From Gordius sp. MW1 (taxonomy: Eukaryota; Nematomorpha; Gordioida; Gordea; Gordiidae), in assembly GCA_964036665.1 (NCBI GenBank), contig OZ038529.1, forward strand, positions 930,001 through 994,000: a stretch of 64,000 nucleotides of DNA, given 5' to 3'. The notes beneath the pieces were generated by a model. That model was not told the origin of the DNA, did not search any database, and saw only the letters and a program-made list of their open reading frames with translations. Below are positions 1 to 11,598 of this stretch, in pieces. Within the stretch, counting starts at the first letter, position 1. Each line of letters begins with the position of its first letter. A program made the translations under genes and the position numbers.

Positions 1-560
1 TAACTACGAATAAAGTAACCCTGGGCTATAACTAGCCGCGCCCTCTCCTATATTTCTCTTATTACTATAATATATAATTAATATAGTTACAAGTTAAGCT
101 CTGTCTCTTACAGTTTCAAATGAAAAAAGTAAATATTTTAGTTCATAAATAATTTTAGACCTTCCAATTTTTGATTTAGGATGCCATACTAAACTTTGGA
201 TTTATATCAATAAAAATCAAAGTGAATAAAAACGTAGGACTTATGTTATTTTTAAACGCTCTCACTGAATAGTCGTATATAGACGAATTTACTTGTTTAA
301 TATATTCGTCTATAATTTATAATAATCAAAATTAATGTATTTTAATATAAACTTGATTTAATTTTTTTTAAACTATTTTCGCATTCTAATCTAAATTATC
401 ATTTCCATTATGTGGGTAGTGTGGCGAGTAGTGATGTTATTTAGCACGTCATTTAAGACCTGCGCTGTTAAAAGGAATAAACGGACTTAGTACCATCACC
501 ATTATAAGAGTCTAGCGTGAGATGCGCTTCCCTAATGTATTCCCTCCCCGATGGTCCTAA
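1..560 (-). repeat. Inverted copy of the dispersed block found upstream of GT49
   Basis: Read on the minus strand, this stretch follows the same order as sequence near 23690-23860, then 8288-8400, then 8400-8640. The first 100 bases reverse-complement to a good match with 47028-47120, which lies about 0.7 kb 5' of the GT49 coding start; shared landmarks are GAGCTTAACTTG and GAGAGGGCGCGGCTAGTTAT. No coding frame of substance is seen. The block is either an old transposon or the 5' flank of a duplicated GT49 unit; I favour the latter because two of the four copies run directly into GT49 exon 1. Confidence 0.6.
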
Positions 561-954
561 ATCTTATAAAATTACTATGAGGCGAGCGTTGTTAATTTTA
601 TAGCACCGCGACACGTGCCCTTTCTAGTTACATTTGTAGCTTAGATTATTTTAGCGTGCTATTGACAGATAGCTAATTATATCTAATGGCACACCCAAGT
701 CTCTATGACAAAAGAATATACTAGTGATCGGTTTGCACCAGACCCACATTGAATGTCTTTAAGTGAAGAGGAGACAATCAATATGGGTGTGAGACCTTAA
801 TATCACTCTACCAGAGCCCCTCGGCGCGCTTATCACATCACTAGTTACGAGTCATGAGTGGATAAAAAGATTTATGAGAGTCCTATGCCTTTGTACAATT
901 TTTATGTAACGATGTAATATTCGCCGTTTTAAAATGGTCAACAATGACTACTTA

Positions 955-2375
955 TATTATATTTTTTAAATTAGCTTATGTCCGCGCTACTTATCACCTA
1001 AAATTACACCACCCAAATCAACTTTCTAAAAAAATCATAAAAAATTGGACATATAATTGTGGAATCATAATATAAGCTCACAACAGTATTATTATTGTAA
1101 AAAGGGCGGAATTATTGAAAAAAAAAATTCCTTAAAGTCAGTTCAGAGATTAGGAAGACAACCAAATATTCCTCCCTCGCAGACACAATATTCATTCCCG
1201 TAGTGGCAACCACAATTGGAATTTTAGGCGCCAAAGCTCTCGCTCTCCTGAAACAAATTGGAAAAGCGATCTCCAACGTCTCATTAGATTTGAAAGAGTA
1301 CTTTTTTATCAGGCACAAGATTACAATGGAAATCGTTAAATCCAACACGATTTCCATACATGGATCAATGCCATCCGTTTAGTTATAGCGCGTTTTTATA
1401 TTTTTTTTAGTCGTGAATGTAATTTTTTGTATACCATTTAATAAAGAATTTGTATATAAAAAATAAATTAGTTGTTAAATAAAGTTAAATTTACAAAGTA
1501 TAATGTAATCTATAAAATAGCATAAACATTTGTTTAAAACACATTCATAAAAAATGTGATGGTTATAATGCAGTTTTCTTAGGATTGTAAAGGTTAAAAA
1601 AATTCGTCATAAAACTTTTTAAGAAAAATTAGTCATAAAACTTATTAAAAGAAATTATTCATAAAACTTTTTTGTTAAAGGAATGATGCATATAGCAAAT
1701 TTTCCCCAATATTTAAAATTTTATATACACCCACATAAAGTTTCTTTGATGAACGAAAATGCTCTGGTGTTATATAATCAAAAAGAATGGCTGTCAGAAT
1801 TTAAAGCAGTCATGGATTTTAGATATATACCTGGGTGCAACTAGGATGTATAATATGGACTGGGGGGGGGCAAATAATGATTACTAATTTGGGGATATGG
1901 AGGTAAAATTTACCCCTTTATGCCCCCCCCCGCCTTTTGATTATTCGTAATTTAATACTAGGATAAGTGTGGAAAAAAGAATCCAATTTCGCTTGCTATA
2001 ATTTATTCCGATTTTAACGCAAAATTCTCATGTTATCAAAATAAATTATATTAAACGGTTTTTTGAAACATTTACCTATTATATTTTTAAAATTCTAATA
2101 GCTACTATGGATATTTAAAAAATACTAGATTGAAATTGGCCATATTATTATGAGCGGGGGAGAGGGGCTGGAGTTTAAATGCTATTCTATGTAAGCTGTA
2201 CGAACATATTTATTTTATATCAAGTTGGGTTTATTTAAATCATATTTTATAGTTTAGTTGGCTGGGGTTCGGTTACCCCCCCCCCCGGGTCCAACCCGAG
2301 CCCGATAAAGTTTTGCCTAAGCCCCCACCCAAAACACTCTCACGCCGAGCTGGGCTTTGGGCGGCCCCTGAGCTT
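955..2375 (-). repeat. Diverged inverted copy of 20890-21950
   Basis: Reverse complement of this region aligns by eye with 20890-21950, with landmarks such as AAGGGCGGAATTATT, the phrase around ATAATTGCACCACCC and CACTCTCA near the outer end. The copy is interrupted by a LINE 3' fragment at about 1118-1450. It carries G or C runs (around 1861, 1921 and 2277). The segment 979-999 also recurs inverted at 5044-5064, so at least three copies exist. No gene is seen in it. Confidence 0.55.
1118..1450 (+). mobile_element. 5'-truncated REL-type LINE, 3' end only
   Basis: One open frame from about 1136 to the TAG at 1380-1382 encodes the extreme C-terminus of the same LINE family as 38405-41160; the shared tail is TMEIVKSNTISIHGSMPS. 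Upstream residues (KYSSLADTIFIPVVATTIG) match the region after the endonuclease domain. Everything 5' is missing, as expected from incomplete target-primed reverse transcription. A short AT-rich 3' UTR follows. It sits inside the 955-2375 block, whose homologue at 20890-21950 lacks it, which confirms that it is an insertion. The ORF on the opposite strand is a shadow. Confidence 0.8.
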
Positions 2376-3980
2376 AATCATTTGCATTGGAGTAGATATT
2401 AATTTTAATCAAAAATTATTATAGACAGAGTGGAGGAACTGGAGTTTGAAAGCTGTATTTTGCACCCTTTACGAAAATGATTATATTCTATCGAGTTGAG
2501 CTTACTTATATCCAATTTTATAAATGGCTATTTGGTTTGGGTTTAATTCGGGCCGGACTTAGGCCAGGTCACTCTTGATTACACCATAAAGTTTAGCATT
2601 TTAATTAATATAATACATTTAAAGTCATAACATCAATTGAATCGTGATTCTTGTTAATATAATGTTCTATCTTCAACCCAACTCCTATTATTGGTTTAAA
2701 TGATAGAAATTGCTAATGGTTTCAAATAAATATAAATATTGGATGTTTTATAATAAGCGACATCATATATAAATGATTTTAAATTTTTATTCAAGATATA
2801 TCAACTCGAAAGGAATATTATCATAATTTTTCGACTTATTTCTAACAAATATGCTTATAAAATTCTAGGGTTGTTACTTAATATTTCGTCAATATAAAAA
2901 GATTGCAAAAATATATAAGTTTCAGTCTTGCCAATTGATAAGCAGTTTAATCATATTACTTCAACAAAAAAATGAACCTTAGAGTTGCCTTAAAATTTAT
3001 TGATTAAAACCTAGTATAACATATCTGAAAAGTTTTAGGTGAGCAAAGCTTCTTTTAATAACTATTAAAAACAATAATTATCACAAAACTATGGTAAACT
3101 CTATAAGTCATTTTTTAACTATTGAAATTATTCTCTCTTGTTATTAAATGTTCTAGTCAATTAATATTATTTAATGAAAAACATTGGGCATTGAGTAACA
3201 ACATACGCTCATATTGTAAATTCACAGTTTACTTTAGTTCTTATTAAACAAGGCTGCCTCATATTTGAATGCCTGTAGGGCATTCTTACAAATTGCATTA
3301 GGATAAAAGTGATTTGCAATTTAGTCTACAGCATCTAAGAAATAAGTGGTTTTTTTTCAAATAATTTTAGGGGGGGGGGGGGAGTGCTATAATTTAATTA
3401 AATTGGCATTATTTATATCAAACATTTGGGGTTTCTTCTTCAAATCTGAAGGGGGGGGGGGTGAATTAATAGAATCAAATGAATGGGGAAAGGCCATTAA
3501 TAGACAATTTTAAAATTAAAGCCTCAAACCTGATAGACTGAAGATCTAATGGTTAGAATGCTGATGCAATTTTATTATTGACCCTACTTGATTCATATCG
3601 ATAAAACAAAATGCGTTATACGTATAGGAGGTATACACGATTTTAGTATTAGCTGCAAGGTTATAAAAACAAAGAATCAATCAAAAAGTTAACTGGTAAA
3701 AAGCAGTTTTGGCTGAAGAGCGTGTATTAATTGTATCTATGATAATATAGTTTAAATATGCATAATGTAATTAAAAAACTATAATATTCATAATAACAGT
3801 CATGATTTGCCGATTCGAATCAAAGTTTAACATAGCCCCGAGGTAATATTAATAGAGAAATTTTAATTAATTCGCGCGATTACCAATTTTGTAAACCATG
3901 CTCTATCGGGGTGACATAACATAATTCAATTTTACACTTCTCAACCTATTTAGCAATATTATTTTTCATTTCACAATTCA
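2376..3980. other. AT-rich intergenic repeat debris, no gene seen
   Basis: No credible coding frame. 2440-3080 is a diverged inverted match to about 12390-12900 (shared stretches around AATTCGGGCCGGACTTAGG and TTTATTCAAGATATATCAACTC). 2155-2270 and 2428-2560 resemble each other, so part of this is an internally duplicated element. Two long G runs lie at about 3371-3382 and 3451-3460. Confidence 0.5.
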
Positions 3981-4283
3981 ATGAAATATCAACTTTTATC
4001 GGTAAATATTCATTTTATCAAATTAAAAAATTTAATATCTATTAAATTTGTTTCGGAAATTTAGGCAATTTTATTGGTGGTTTGCATTATCATGTGTGAG
4101 GGTAGAAGTCGAACTACTGACCAATACCTACAAGGTCATGCAAGACAGATGCAAAACATGGCTGCAACTTCTCAACCAGATAGATCGTCCAATCGCAGAC
4201 CCAGAAGGAGAATCCATTTAAAAACAGCCAATCAGGATGGCCTAGGAAATGTCCAAGGGACCAATCTTAAAACTAATAACTAA
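3981..4283 (+). CDS. Small secreted basic peptide, two exons (novel)
   Basis: Predicted gene of two exons: 3981-4001 (ATG plus six codons) and 4065-4283, joined across a 63-nt GT-AG intron in phase 0 (donor GTAAATATT at 4002, acceptor TTTAG ending 4064). The product has 79 residues. Residues 1-20 form a classic signal peptide (MKYQLLS, then AILLVVCIIMCEG). The mature part is rich in Arg, Asn and Gln, has a basic cluster (NRRPRRR) and no cysteine, so it is probably an unstructured secreted peptide rather than a disulfide toxin. I do not recognise the family. Support is the exact fit of a short exon that completes the signal peptide; expression is not shown. Alternatives are a decayed host gene or chance. 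The 3' end has no clear AATAAA nearby. Confidence 0.5.
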
Positions 4284-5146
4284 GATTTACATCTAGCCAT
4301 TTAAATTTGTTTACAGAAATTTTATTTTTGTATGAATTTGTTTAATTTTTGTATTTAAAATCTGTTTAAATTGAAGTATTTTATTATTATTAATTTAAAC
4401 ACATCACATAAAATTGAAATGTAGGTTTATGTGGAGTTTTGAACTAAAATTTTATAAAAAATGATTGTAAGAAATGTCACAAAAGTGTAATTAATGCACC
4501 AAATTTAATAATTTATTTTATATAAAAAATTTTAAAATATTATTATAAATTGAAAAAAATTATGTAAATTTTTAAATGGGTGGTAATTAAAGCATATTTA
4601 GTAGTTTTTAAAAATTTTACCAATGATTTATAATTTAATCTCGTAACTGCATGTACAACAGACACATAGAGGCACAGGAAATAACACTATACGATAAATC
4701 ATTAATAATTGATGACAAAGAGAGAAAGACCTTAAGAATAAAAATTTTTAAAATGTTGGACAAATTAAAGCATTACTATAAAACAGATGTCAATTAATTT
4801 AACTATTTTCAATTAATACTTAACTTATTCTTCGTTTATCTTCTTAAAAATCTTATTTAAAAATTTAAACCAGATTTTGATCAAAGTATTCAAATTAAAT
4901 TTAATAAAAATAAAATTAATGTACATGTAAGATAGAAAAAACTAATTCATAGTGTAAAAAAGGTGTAAATTAGCTTTTTATTTATAAAAAATCAGTGTAT
5001 ATATTGAATTAACATTTGCTTTTCACATTAATAATACTGAATCAGGTGATAAGTAGCGCGGACCTAAGCTTTTAATAAAATAATGTCGAATTCAAAGGAT
5101 AATGTGTTCGCGTTAACTACTTATAACTAAACGAAGTATATGGTAA
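4284..5146. other. AT-rich spacer; right part belongs to the dispersed block
   Basis: No gene seen. About 4975-5110 is an inverted diverged match to the region around 955-1010 and, in direct orientation, to part of 21735-21850 (TTTTCACATTAATAAT). It looks like the left part of block copy 1, separated from the right part (8288-8640) by the retroelement at 5147-8287. Confidence 0.45.
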
Positions 5147-8100
5147 TAAATGGTTATAGGAAGGCGAAATTTTGAGTGTAAAAGCGAGATATAAGATAAG
5201 AGGGCAGTAAGCAATAAGCGGGCAAAAGTAAAAACGAGCGAATGTGAGTGTGTGTGTGATTTGCGCTTATATAGTGTCCGTGGATCAGGTGACCGGGAAT
5301 TTCTCGTTCTGTATTTCTCATCTGTCTCGCTTTAAATTTCGGTTTCAAAACTTAAAGTCGATTTCGTCTTCGATGGTATCTAGGTTATGGATTGCTATTC
5401 CTTGCGGTGCAGCTTTTGTTGCTTGGCTGGGTACTGCATATCTTTCAGGGGGGAGCCATACATGGGATGGCTCATCAGCTGGGTTGTTGTTTGTTGATAC
5501 CAATTCTAAGTTTAAGTGGATTCGTAGTAGGTGCGATAGGTCGTAAGCGGCTATGGAATGAGAGATAATATTCCCGATAACAGGTGAGTTGGGACCGCCT
5601 TTTCGTAGGACAAAATACGCCGCTGTTGAGTCAGTCACTACTTTGGGGAATCTGAAGCCATGACAGCACGCGTGTAAGAAAGCGTAGATTGCTGCTAGCG
5701 TTTCGGTTGCAGTGATGTGGCCTGATTTTACCCATTGGATACCAATAGCTTGTCCTGCGTCCTGGAAGGAAATTGAAAACCGTTTATTGTCCCATGCGAT
5801 GTCTATGTGCGAATCGGAGGCGTCCGCTTAGATTCGTGTTCGTTGTATAGTGGCACCCTTGGGTCAGTGTGGATAGACACCCTTGAAGTTTTGCTTAAGT
5901 GCTGTCCTGTTATGCGACGTGCCGTTGGTGAGTGCGTAAAAAGTGGAGAATAATTTGAGCATTCCCGTTATTTTAGTTGTTAAAGAAGTAAAGTACTCCC
6001 AATGCCTCGAGGAGGATGTAGTTGAGGAGGAGTACCTGTGGATAAAAAAAGAAAGAGGATATCTGCTGCGTAGGTAAGGCTTCTTTGCGTTTCGGTGGAG
6101 CAGCGTATAGAGTGGGTATGGAAATCTATAATAGTATGAGGCCCAGGTATTTTAAGTTAGTTTCGGGCCATATCGAGAACTTAGATGTGTTGATCGTCAA
6201 GCCTCAATCGTTAGCCATTCTGCCAACGCCTTGAGAAGGACGTGGTTTTTTTTACTAGGTTTTCCAATAGCCGGTCCAGAAAACTTAAGAAGTTATCTGG
6301 ACAATAACCTTAAAAATTTAAAATGTAAAAATGAAATTTTTAAGCTTTTGCCCTCCCATCACGCATTATAAATATTAAAAAACTACTTTAATATAGCCAA
6401 AATATTATTTTGCTTCCGATCCACAAGCGCATTTTTGCATACACATATTTTACATAATTTCGAAACCCACATAAAATCTGTCATCGAATCCACACTCAAC
6501 TTATCATTCGATACTAACTGGCTGCAAGTCACATTACTAACAAAATCTGAGGGTTTGGGAATTCGTTCGCCAAACTCCTTATCATCGGCCTCTTTCGTAT
6601 CCTCCCACTTATCCTCAAAATCTATAGTCGCTATTTTAATCTCATACTCCCTCGATAAAATATTTATGCAGGTCCCATCCCTTTGGAATTTAAATATTCT
6701 ATCAGAAACCTCACCACTACAAACACCAAATCAAAAGGATTGGGATGCATGTTTGGTTTCGCACTCCTTTGCTTATCTCCTTTCGAGCTGCGATACCAAA
6801 CAACATTACAACCACCTTAGATCTTTGGTGTTGGATAAATCTGGACATGAATGGCTAGAGGCTTTTTCTAACAAGTTCTCCAATAGGATGTTAGAGGATT
6901 GCGAGCTATCCTACAATATAGCACTACACCTTATAATAAAATACACCAAGGCATACCTGTAAAAATTGCAACCTGCCAGTGGAAGAAGAAGCACGCCACC
7001 CGTACACTGCAGACTCAATAAATTTAGACACTTGCGACACTCTAAAATCAATTCTACTATGCAGTCAGCCCTTAAAAGGCCCAAATTCTACCCATACTTG
7101 AACCTTCAGATCCTTCCCTTGAAGGTCGAATGCGCCCTGACGGTTCCTCGCTAGTTCCATGGGAAAATGCTCATTTTAAAGTGAAATTCTACATGTATAG
7201 ACCTATTTGCCCCTTCTAATCTTAATTATGACCCTATGGCCCTCGCTGAAGAACGCAAGCTCCAAAAATACAAGGCCCTTTTGGACTCTAGTAGTTTTAT
7301 CCCACTAGTTTCCTCCTGTTCAGGATCCTGGCGTTGGCTCAAAGAAATAGGCAGGCGATCCCCTCCCTCTTCCCCCGCATTTTTATTGAAACAATCAATA
7401 GCTATTTTAATTGCAAAATTTAATTTCAAATCTTTTTCGGATTCCTGGCCTCTTCTAAAAGAAGAAGATGAAGACATATCACTCATACAACTTAATATTA
7501 TGTTTAGGTATAAATCAATAAATTAACTTTATCTATCAAAAAAAAGTTACGTTGTCTTCGTTTTCCGAGTAGATCAAGATATCGTCGAGGTAGACTTTAT
7601 AGTTGCAGTGGGTGACTTATTTATTAACTAGGTCCGCTACAATGGTTTGCAACACGTAGGGCGAGAAGGATGCTCCTATTGGGAGCACATTGTAGTGGTA
7701 GGGTTCTTTTTCTCTATTTTAAACCACAGTACTTTTTGGCATTCTTGTGTAAGGGAATGCTAAAGAACCTGCCTTAAGGCCTATCTTGGCTGCATAATTG
7801 GCTCCTAGCTTTCTGGTGAGGGGTATTGCGGCATTTGACGGGCAGAGGTTTAAAGTTTTTGGAGGCTTCTAAAAGGTCAAAAATAACCCTTGCATTACCT
7901 TGTTTTGCGATAAAAAATGTCGCTGAGGTTATGGCTAGTGACTGAGTTTCCTCGACAATGTTTGCTTCTTTCATTGCCGTAAAGTAGCTTGGACTGCGTT
8001 TGGATACCCTGTTGCCTTTGTCGGGCTTGAAGAGGCCGTCATTTTTGCGTATTTTTGGAAGGCCCAAAGCGGCTTGAATCCTCAAAGGCTACTTTGAGGG

Positions 8101-8287
8101 TGAAGGGGGACATAAACGGGTATGGCTTTAAGCGGCTCGTTTTTATTTCCAGCTTCCCTACGTATTCCACGGACACTCTATAAGCGCAAACCACACACAC
8201 GCCCGTTTTCAGGTTTGCCAGCATTGCTGCCCTCTTATCTTATATCTCCCTTTTACCCTCAAAATTTCGCTTTCCTATAACCATTTA
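5147..8287 (-). mobile_element. Retroelement remnant with inverted terminal repeats (DIRS/Ngaro-like RT-RNase H)
   Basis: The ends, about 5147-5284 and 8166-8287, are inverted repeats of roughly 120-135 bp (TAAATGGTTATAGGAA at the outer edge). On the minus strand a broken frame reads reverse transcriptase: FFIAKQGNARVIFDL near 7890, VLPIGASFSPYVLQTIV near 7660 and the catalytic YLDDILIYS near 7580. After the LINE insertion it resumes with HVLLKALAEWL, NTSKFSIWPE and an RNase H domain at 5345-5830 (TETLAAIYAFLHACC, VTDSTAAYFVLRKGG, NPADEPS). Inverted terminal repeats with this RNase H style suggest a tyrosine-recombinase retrotransposon. No recombinase, gag or protease is visible, so the class is tentative. 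Stops and frameshifts mark it as dead. Confidence 0.6.
6240..7547 (+). mobile_element. REL-type LINE fragment inserted in the retroelement
   Basis: Plus-strand frames at 6435-6962, 6966-7154 and 7236-7500 reproduce in order the C-terminal half of the LINE at 62057-63340: the WLQVTLLTKSEGLGIRSP motif, a tail like GHEWLEAF, remnants of the CCHC finger (PVHC), and a C-terminus like LIAKFNFKSFSDSWPLL. An A-rich end lies near 7538-7547. Frameshifts and a stop after the finger make it defective. Removing it joins the reverse-transcriptase frame of the host retroelement exactly (DNVT to HVLLK), so it is a secondary insertion without an obvious target duplication. Confidence 0.75.
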
Positions 8288-8640
8288 TTAAAATGCGATA
8301 ATAGTTTAAAAATCGAAATTAAGTTTATACTAAAATACATTGATTTTAATTATTAAAAATAAATATATTTTACAAGTAAATTAGTAAATTCAATGTACAA
8401 CTATTAGATCGCTGAATTTCTAAAGATCAACATATATCTTACGTTTTTAAATTGATCATTATTGATATAAATCCAACGCTTAGTATGTCATATTAAATTA
8501 AAAATGGTCAATATGATTTCAGAACTAAATATATTTTTTATTTTAGACCGTAAGAGAAGGAAAGAGCTTAACTTGAAACTAGTTAAAACATATATTCTTG
8601 AGATAAAAGAAATATGGGGGCGAGGAGTTATTTGGATCTT
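8288..8640 (+). repeat. Dispersed block copy 1 (empty site for the large hAT)
   Basis: 8288-8395 matches 23857-23958 and 8391-8575 matches 35455-35625, so sequence split by 11.5 kb at the second place is continuous here. 8565-8640 also matches 47028-47120 and the inverted first 100 bases of the window. No coding content. The block runs directly into the GT49 pseudogene. Confidence 0.65.
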
Positions 8641-9320
8641 TCTAGTTATATTTAATTTTATAGTTTTTTATAGTTTCATTTAATAAAAAATGCTTATTGA
8701 AAAAAAAAATTATACTTCTGACATATTATTATTATTTGAATCGTGTGCACGTTTTAACAGTATGAGTAGAAATATATTTGTTTATAAACTAAATTAGAAA
8801 AAAATTATTAAAGAAATATGTTTTGGAGCGGGCAATTTAATATCTTTTTTTACATAACTTGAGGCATTATTCACTTAATTTTTGTGTTATTTTATAAAAA
8901 AAATTATTATTTAACAATTGTTTTCCATATGGTTAGTTTTGTTTGACTTAAAAGAAAACAAGGCTTTTTAAAATTAGGCAAACATTGTTTTACTGTCTTG
9001 AAATTATATTATAAGAGAAGAAGGTTCTTGAAAAGGAAAATATGTTTTTATGCAATCTTGGGTTGGCGTTTTGACAGATTTTTTCGCAAGAAAATTATCT
9101 TTGATTAAGTTTAGTGGCAAAATTTGTAATAGCTTTTGGGTATTATGACAATTTTGGAAAATTAATTTTATTATTCGACTTGTTGGCTAATTCTAGTAAT
9201 TAATATTGTAATGCGGTCAAGTCATTCCTTGTTAATCTAGTTATTAATATAACTCAATGGTGGTCGGAATTTTATAGCTATGATTTCAATTCTTTTATGT
9301 TAGATTTAAGTTTTAAATAA

Positions 9321-10138
9321 ATACATAAAATCGCTTTACCTTATCTTATATTTGCATGCATTATAACTCAATCGCCTAAATTTTATTAAACTGTGATCAT
9401 GATTAGTTATGTTGCTTCAATAATCTATGCCATTTCCATATTTAATCATTCTAAATTCAAAAATGGCACTCACATTTAGCAGCTAATGCAGAAGTTACAT
9501 CTACAAACCATGGAGAAATAAAATTAAGGCTCATTTTAAGTAAATACCCTCTTTTGTCAAAATCGATCAGAACTAACGTGTGTATGTTTGATCAAAAATA
9601 GACAAGACACTATCGTCTTACGTACAACAGCAGTCCAAAGATTATTATTGTTACATCTTAATGAAAGCTTGGGCAACCAGAGGATCTAATTCTAGGTTAG
9701 ATTCGAGTCGAAAATACTTAATATTCGATTCATATACAAGTATATCATCTAAAATCAAACGAGGAAAACCTTCTGATGGAGCAGTATTGACACTTTCTAC
9801 TCAAATTTTCATTCAAGCTCTGGCTCATATAGCTGAGTACACCAATTCCTGGGATGGTCCTATCTCATTAGCTTTCTTAATTCAAACTCGAGATGATATT
9901 TTTATAGTTTCTCGCTTTTTGGAACGGCTAGCATTTTGTGGAATTAAAGCCGAAACGTTAACAATATCCTTAGTTGTACCATATGAACTAGGGTTAAAAA
10001 GTAAAGCAAATGCCTTGATTCCAAATATGTGTTTGCGGAAAATCGTGTTCTACCATTTAATTGCGCTAATATTTCTCGGTATTACGAAAAAAGTGGTGGA
10101 ACCATAGCAACTTCAGCATACAAAATCCCAACTTTTAG
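9321..10138 (+). pseudogene. GT49 glycosyltransferase, decayed copy of exon 1
   Basis: This is a close copy of exon 1 of the gene at 47735. From 9661 the frame reads KAWATRGSNSRLDSS and then SIQALAHIAEYTNSW-like sequence without the 2-nt loss seen in the 48-kb copy. The start codon is lost (ATG to ATA context near 9327), the N-terminal membrane segment carries indels, and a deletion after NAL near 10017 breaks the frame (the end continues as SAYKIPTFRYG in another frame). The splice donor at 10139 survives, followed by the same hAT insertion found in the intron of the 48-kb gene. Exons 2-4 are absent. The 5' flank (8565-9320) is also duplicated, so this is a DNA-level segmental duplication, not a retrocopy. 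Confidence 0.8.
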
Positions 10139-10148
10139 GTACGGTATC

Positions 10149-10235
10149 CATGAACGTAGCCAGGGGGTGGCAAGGAGGGGCAGCTGCCCCCTTCTAAATC
10201 CAATTTTTTTTAAATAATATAATTTTGGCTTAATT
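10149..10235 (+). mobile_element. hAT MITE, left half only
   Basis: Starts CATGAACGTAGCCAGG directly after ACGGTATC, exactly as at 48559-48567. The homology to the 48-kb copy stops near 10235, before the right end. The insertion therefore predates the GT49 duplication, and the right half was lost afterwards. Confidence 0.75.
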
Positions 10236-10289
10236 TCAAAAAAATATTATTGTGTCAAGATATATAACAAGGGGACGATGTTGCCTGGC

Positions 10290-11090
10290 GATCTTCTCCC
10301 GGTATTATTTGGCATTGATACTCCTTAAGTTCTTTTGCCTATCAACAGATAGTCAATTTGACTAAAATGCTTTCCACTTCTGTATGTCTCAATATGATCT
10401 TCGCGTTACGGAAAATAGATTTTAACGATTGCCATGTCCTATGCTTGGGATACTTGGAGAAGTTTTCCCCCTTATTTGTTCTTCAGACCATGACGCCTCC
10501 ATGAATATGTTCATACCCAAGCCTATCTTTCCCTACTAAGCTTTGAAATCTGCTCCAATAAATAAGTCTTTCTTCCTGCTCTCTAATTCCATATGGGGAG
10601 TCTGAATAACGCTTTTCACCACCTTGTCCTTCAACGATTTGCTTAGAACGATACCGACCACATTTTTACGATTTAATGACTCACTGCAGAATAGTTTGTA
10701 TGCTTCTCCTTACTCCTGAGCTTTGGTTCCGTCTCACCTCAGCTCTTGTAGGCAGGCAATGCGTACCTTTCTTCTTTTTAGAATTTGTGCGACCTCGATG
10801 CTCGTTCCCGTCAACGTTCCCACATTCGAGCACGTTATTCGCATTCTTTCAACAACTAATTTCCTTAACCGCCTACGTTGTGAGTTGGGCAGTAGCCCTA
10901 GTGTATTTATCACATACACGGGTGGGCTACAGTGCACGTCGTTTGAGGTGGACGCCCTAGTGTAAAATTTTGTTTGAAACTATCATGATTTTGAAGTTGG
11001 TTTTTTTTAGTCGGTTTTCGACCTGACGCCAACCCTCCACCTTTTGGACACGGACTTGGGACCGTCGTACGTAATGTAAGTTTAAAAAAT
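10290..11090 (-). mobile_element. RTE-clade LINE, 5' region with endonuclease fragment
   Basis: Minus-strand frames encode an APE-type endonuclease N-terminus (RITCSNVGTLTGTSIEV, then RRKVRIACLQELR), corresponding to RVATWNIGSMTGKAGEV in the RTE at 54872. Upstream on the minus strand (10910-11113) lies PSPCPKGGGLASGRKP, matching the usual RTE leader. The rest (10290-10730) keeps scattered matches only. It is broken by stops and lacks the reverse transcriptase. Confidence 0.65.
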
Positions 11091-11598
11091 TGTAATATAA
11101 ATTTCAAATTCATTGATTGTTAATTTTAAATTCAAGATATGTTTTTTTTGCCTATAAATTAAAGATCTAAAGCAAAATGATAATTCATTTTATTTGAAGG
11201 GGTGCAACGACATTTAAATTAGGGCGGAGCTTCAAAGATGAATCGGGACCAAGTTTTGAAAAGTCCACCATCATCGATTAAAATCATAGGGTAAATTCTA
11301 TAAAATATATATCAGAATGAATTATAGAAATGTAGATCTCTTTCTTAAGCCGAATTAAAATTCAATGGAACCAATTTATGCGGCATATTAGGAGGTACAA
11401 TTTTATCTATAAATATCATGTAACTGCCAACTTTCCTACCAAAAATTATAAATTATAGAAAACCGAAAATATAGTTTTACCAAAACTTTTTAGCTTTGAA
11501 GCGTAAATTTTTGCTATTCTTGCCTATTCTACCCCCTCCCCCTTTATATTATCCACTTTTGCAAAGAAAAAATTAATAGATTCATACTTTATAATATA
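11091..11598. other. AT-rich spacer, nothing recognised
   Basis: No gene or repeat structure supported. A C-rich run occurs at about 11528-11542. Confidence 0.5.

Noticed and set aside
10676-10965. Plus-strand ORFs over the RTE fragment
   Set aside because: The minus strand carries the recognisable endonuclease sequence; the plus ORFs are shadows.
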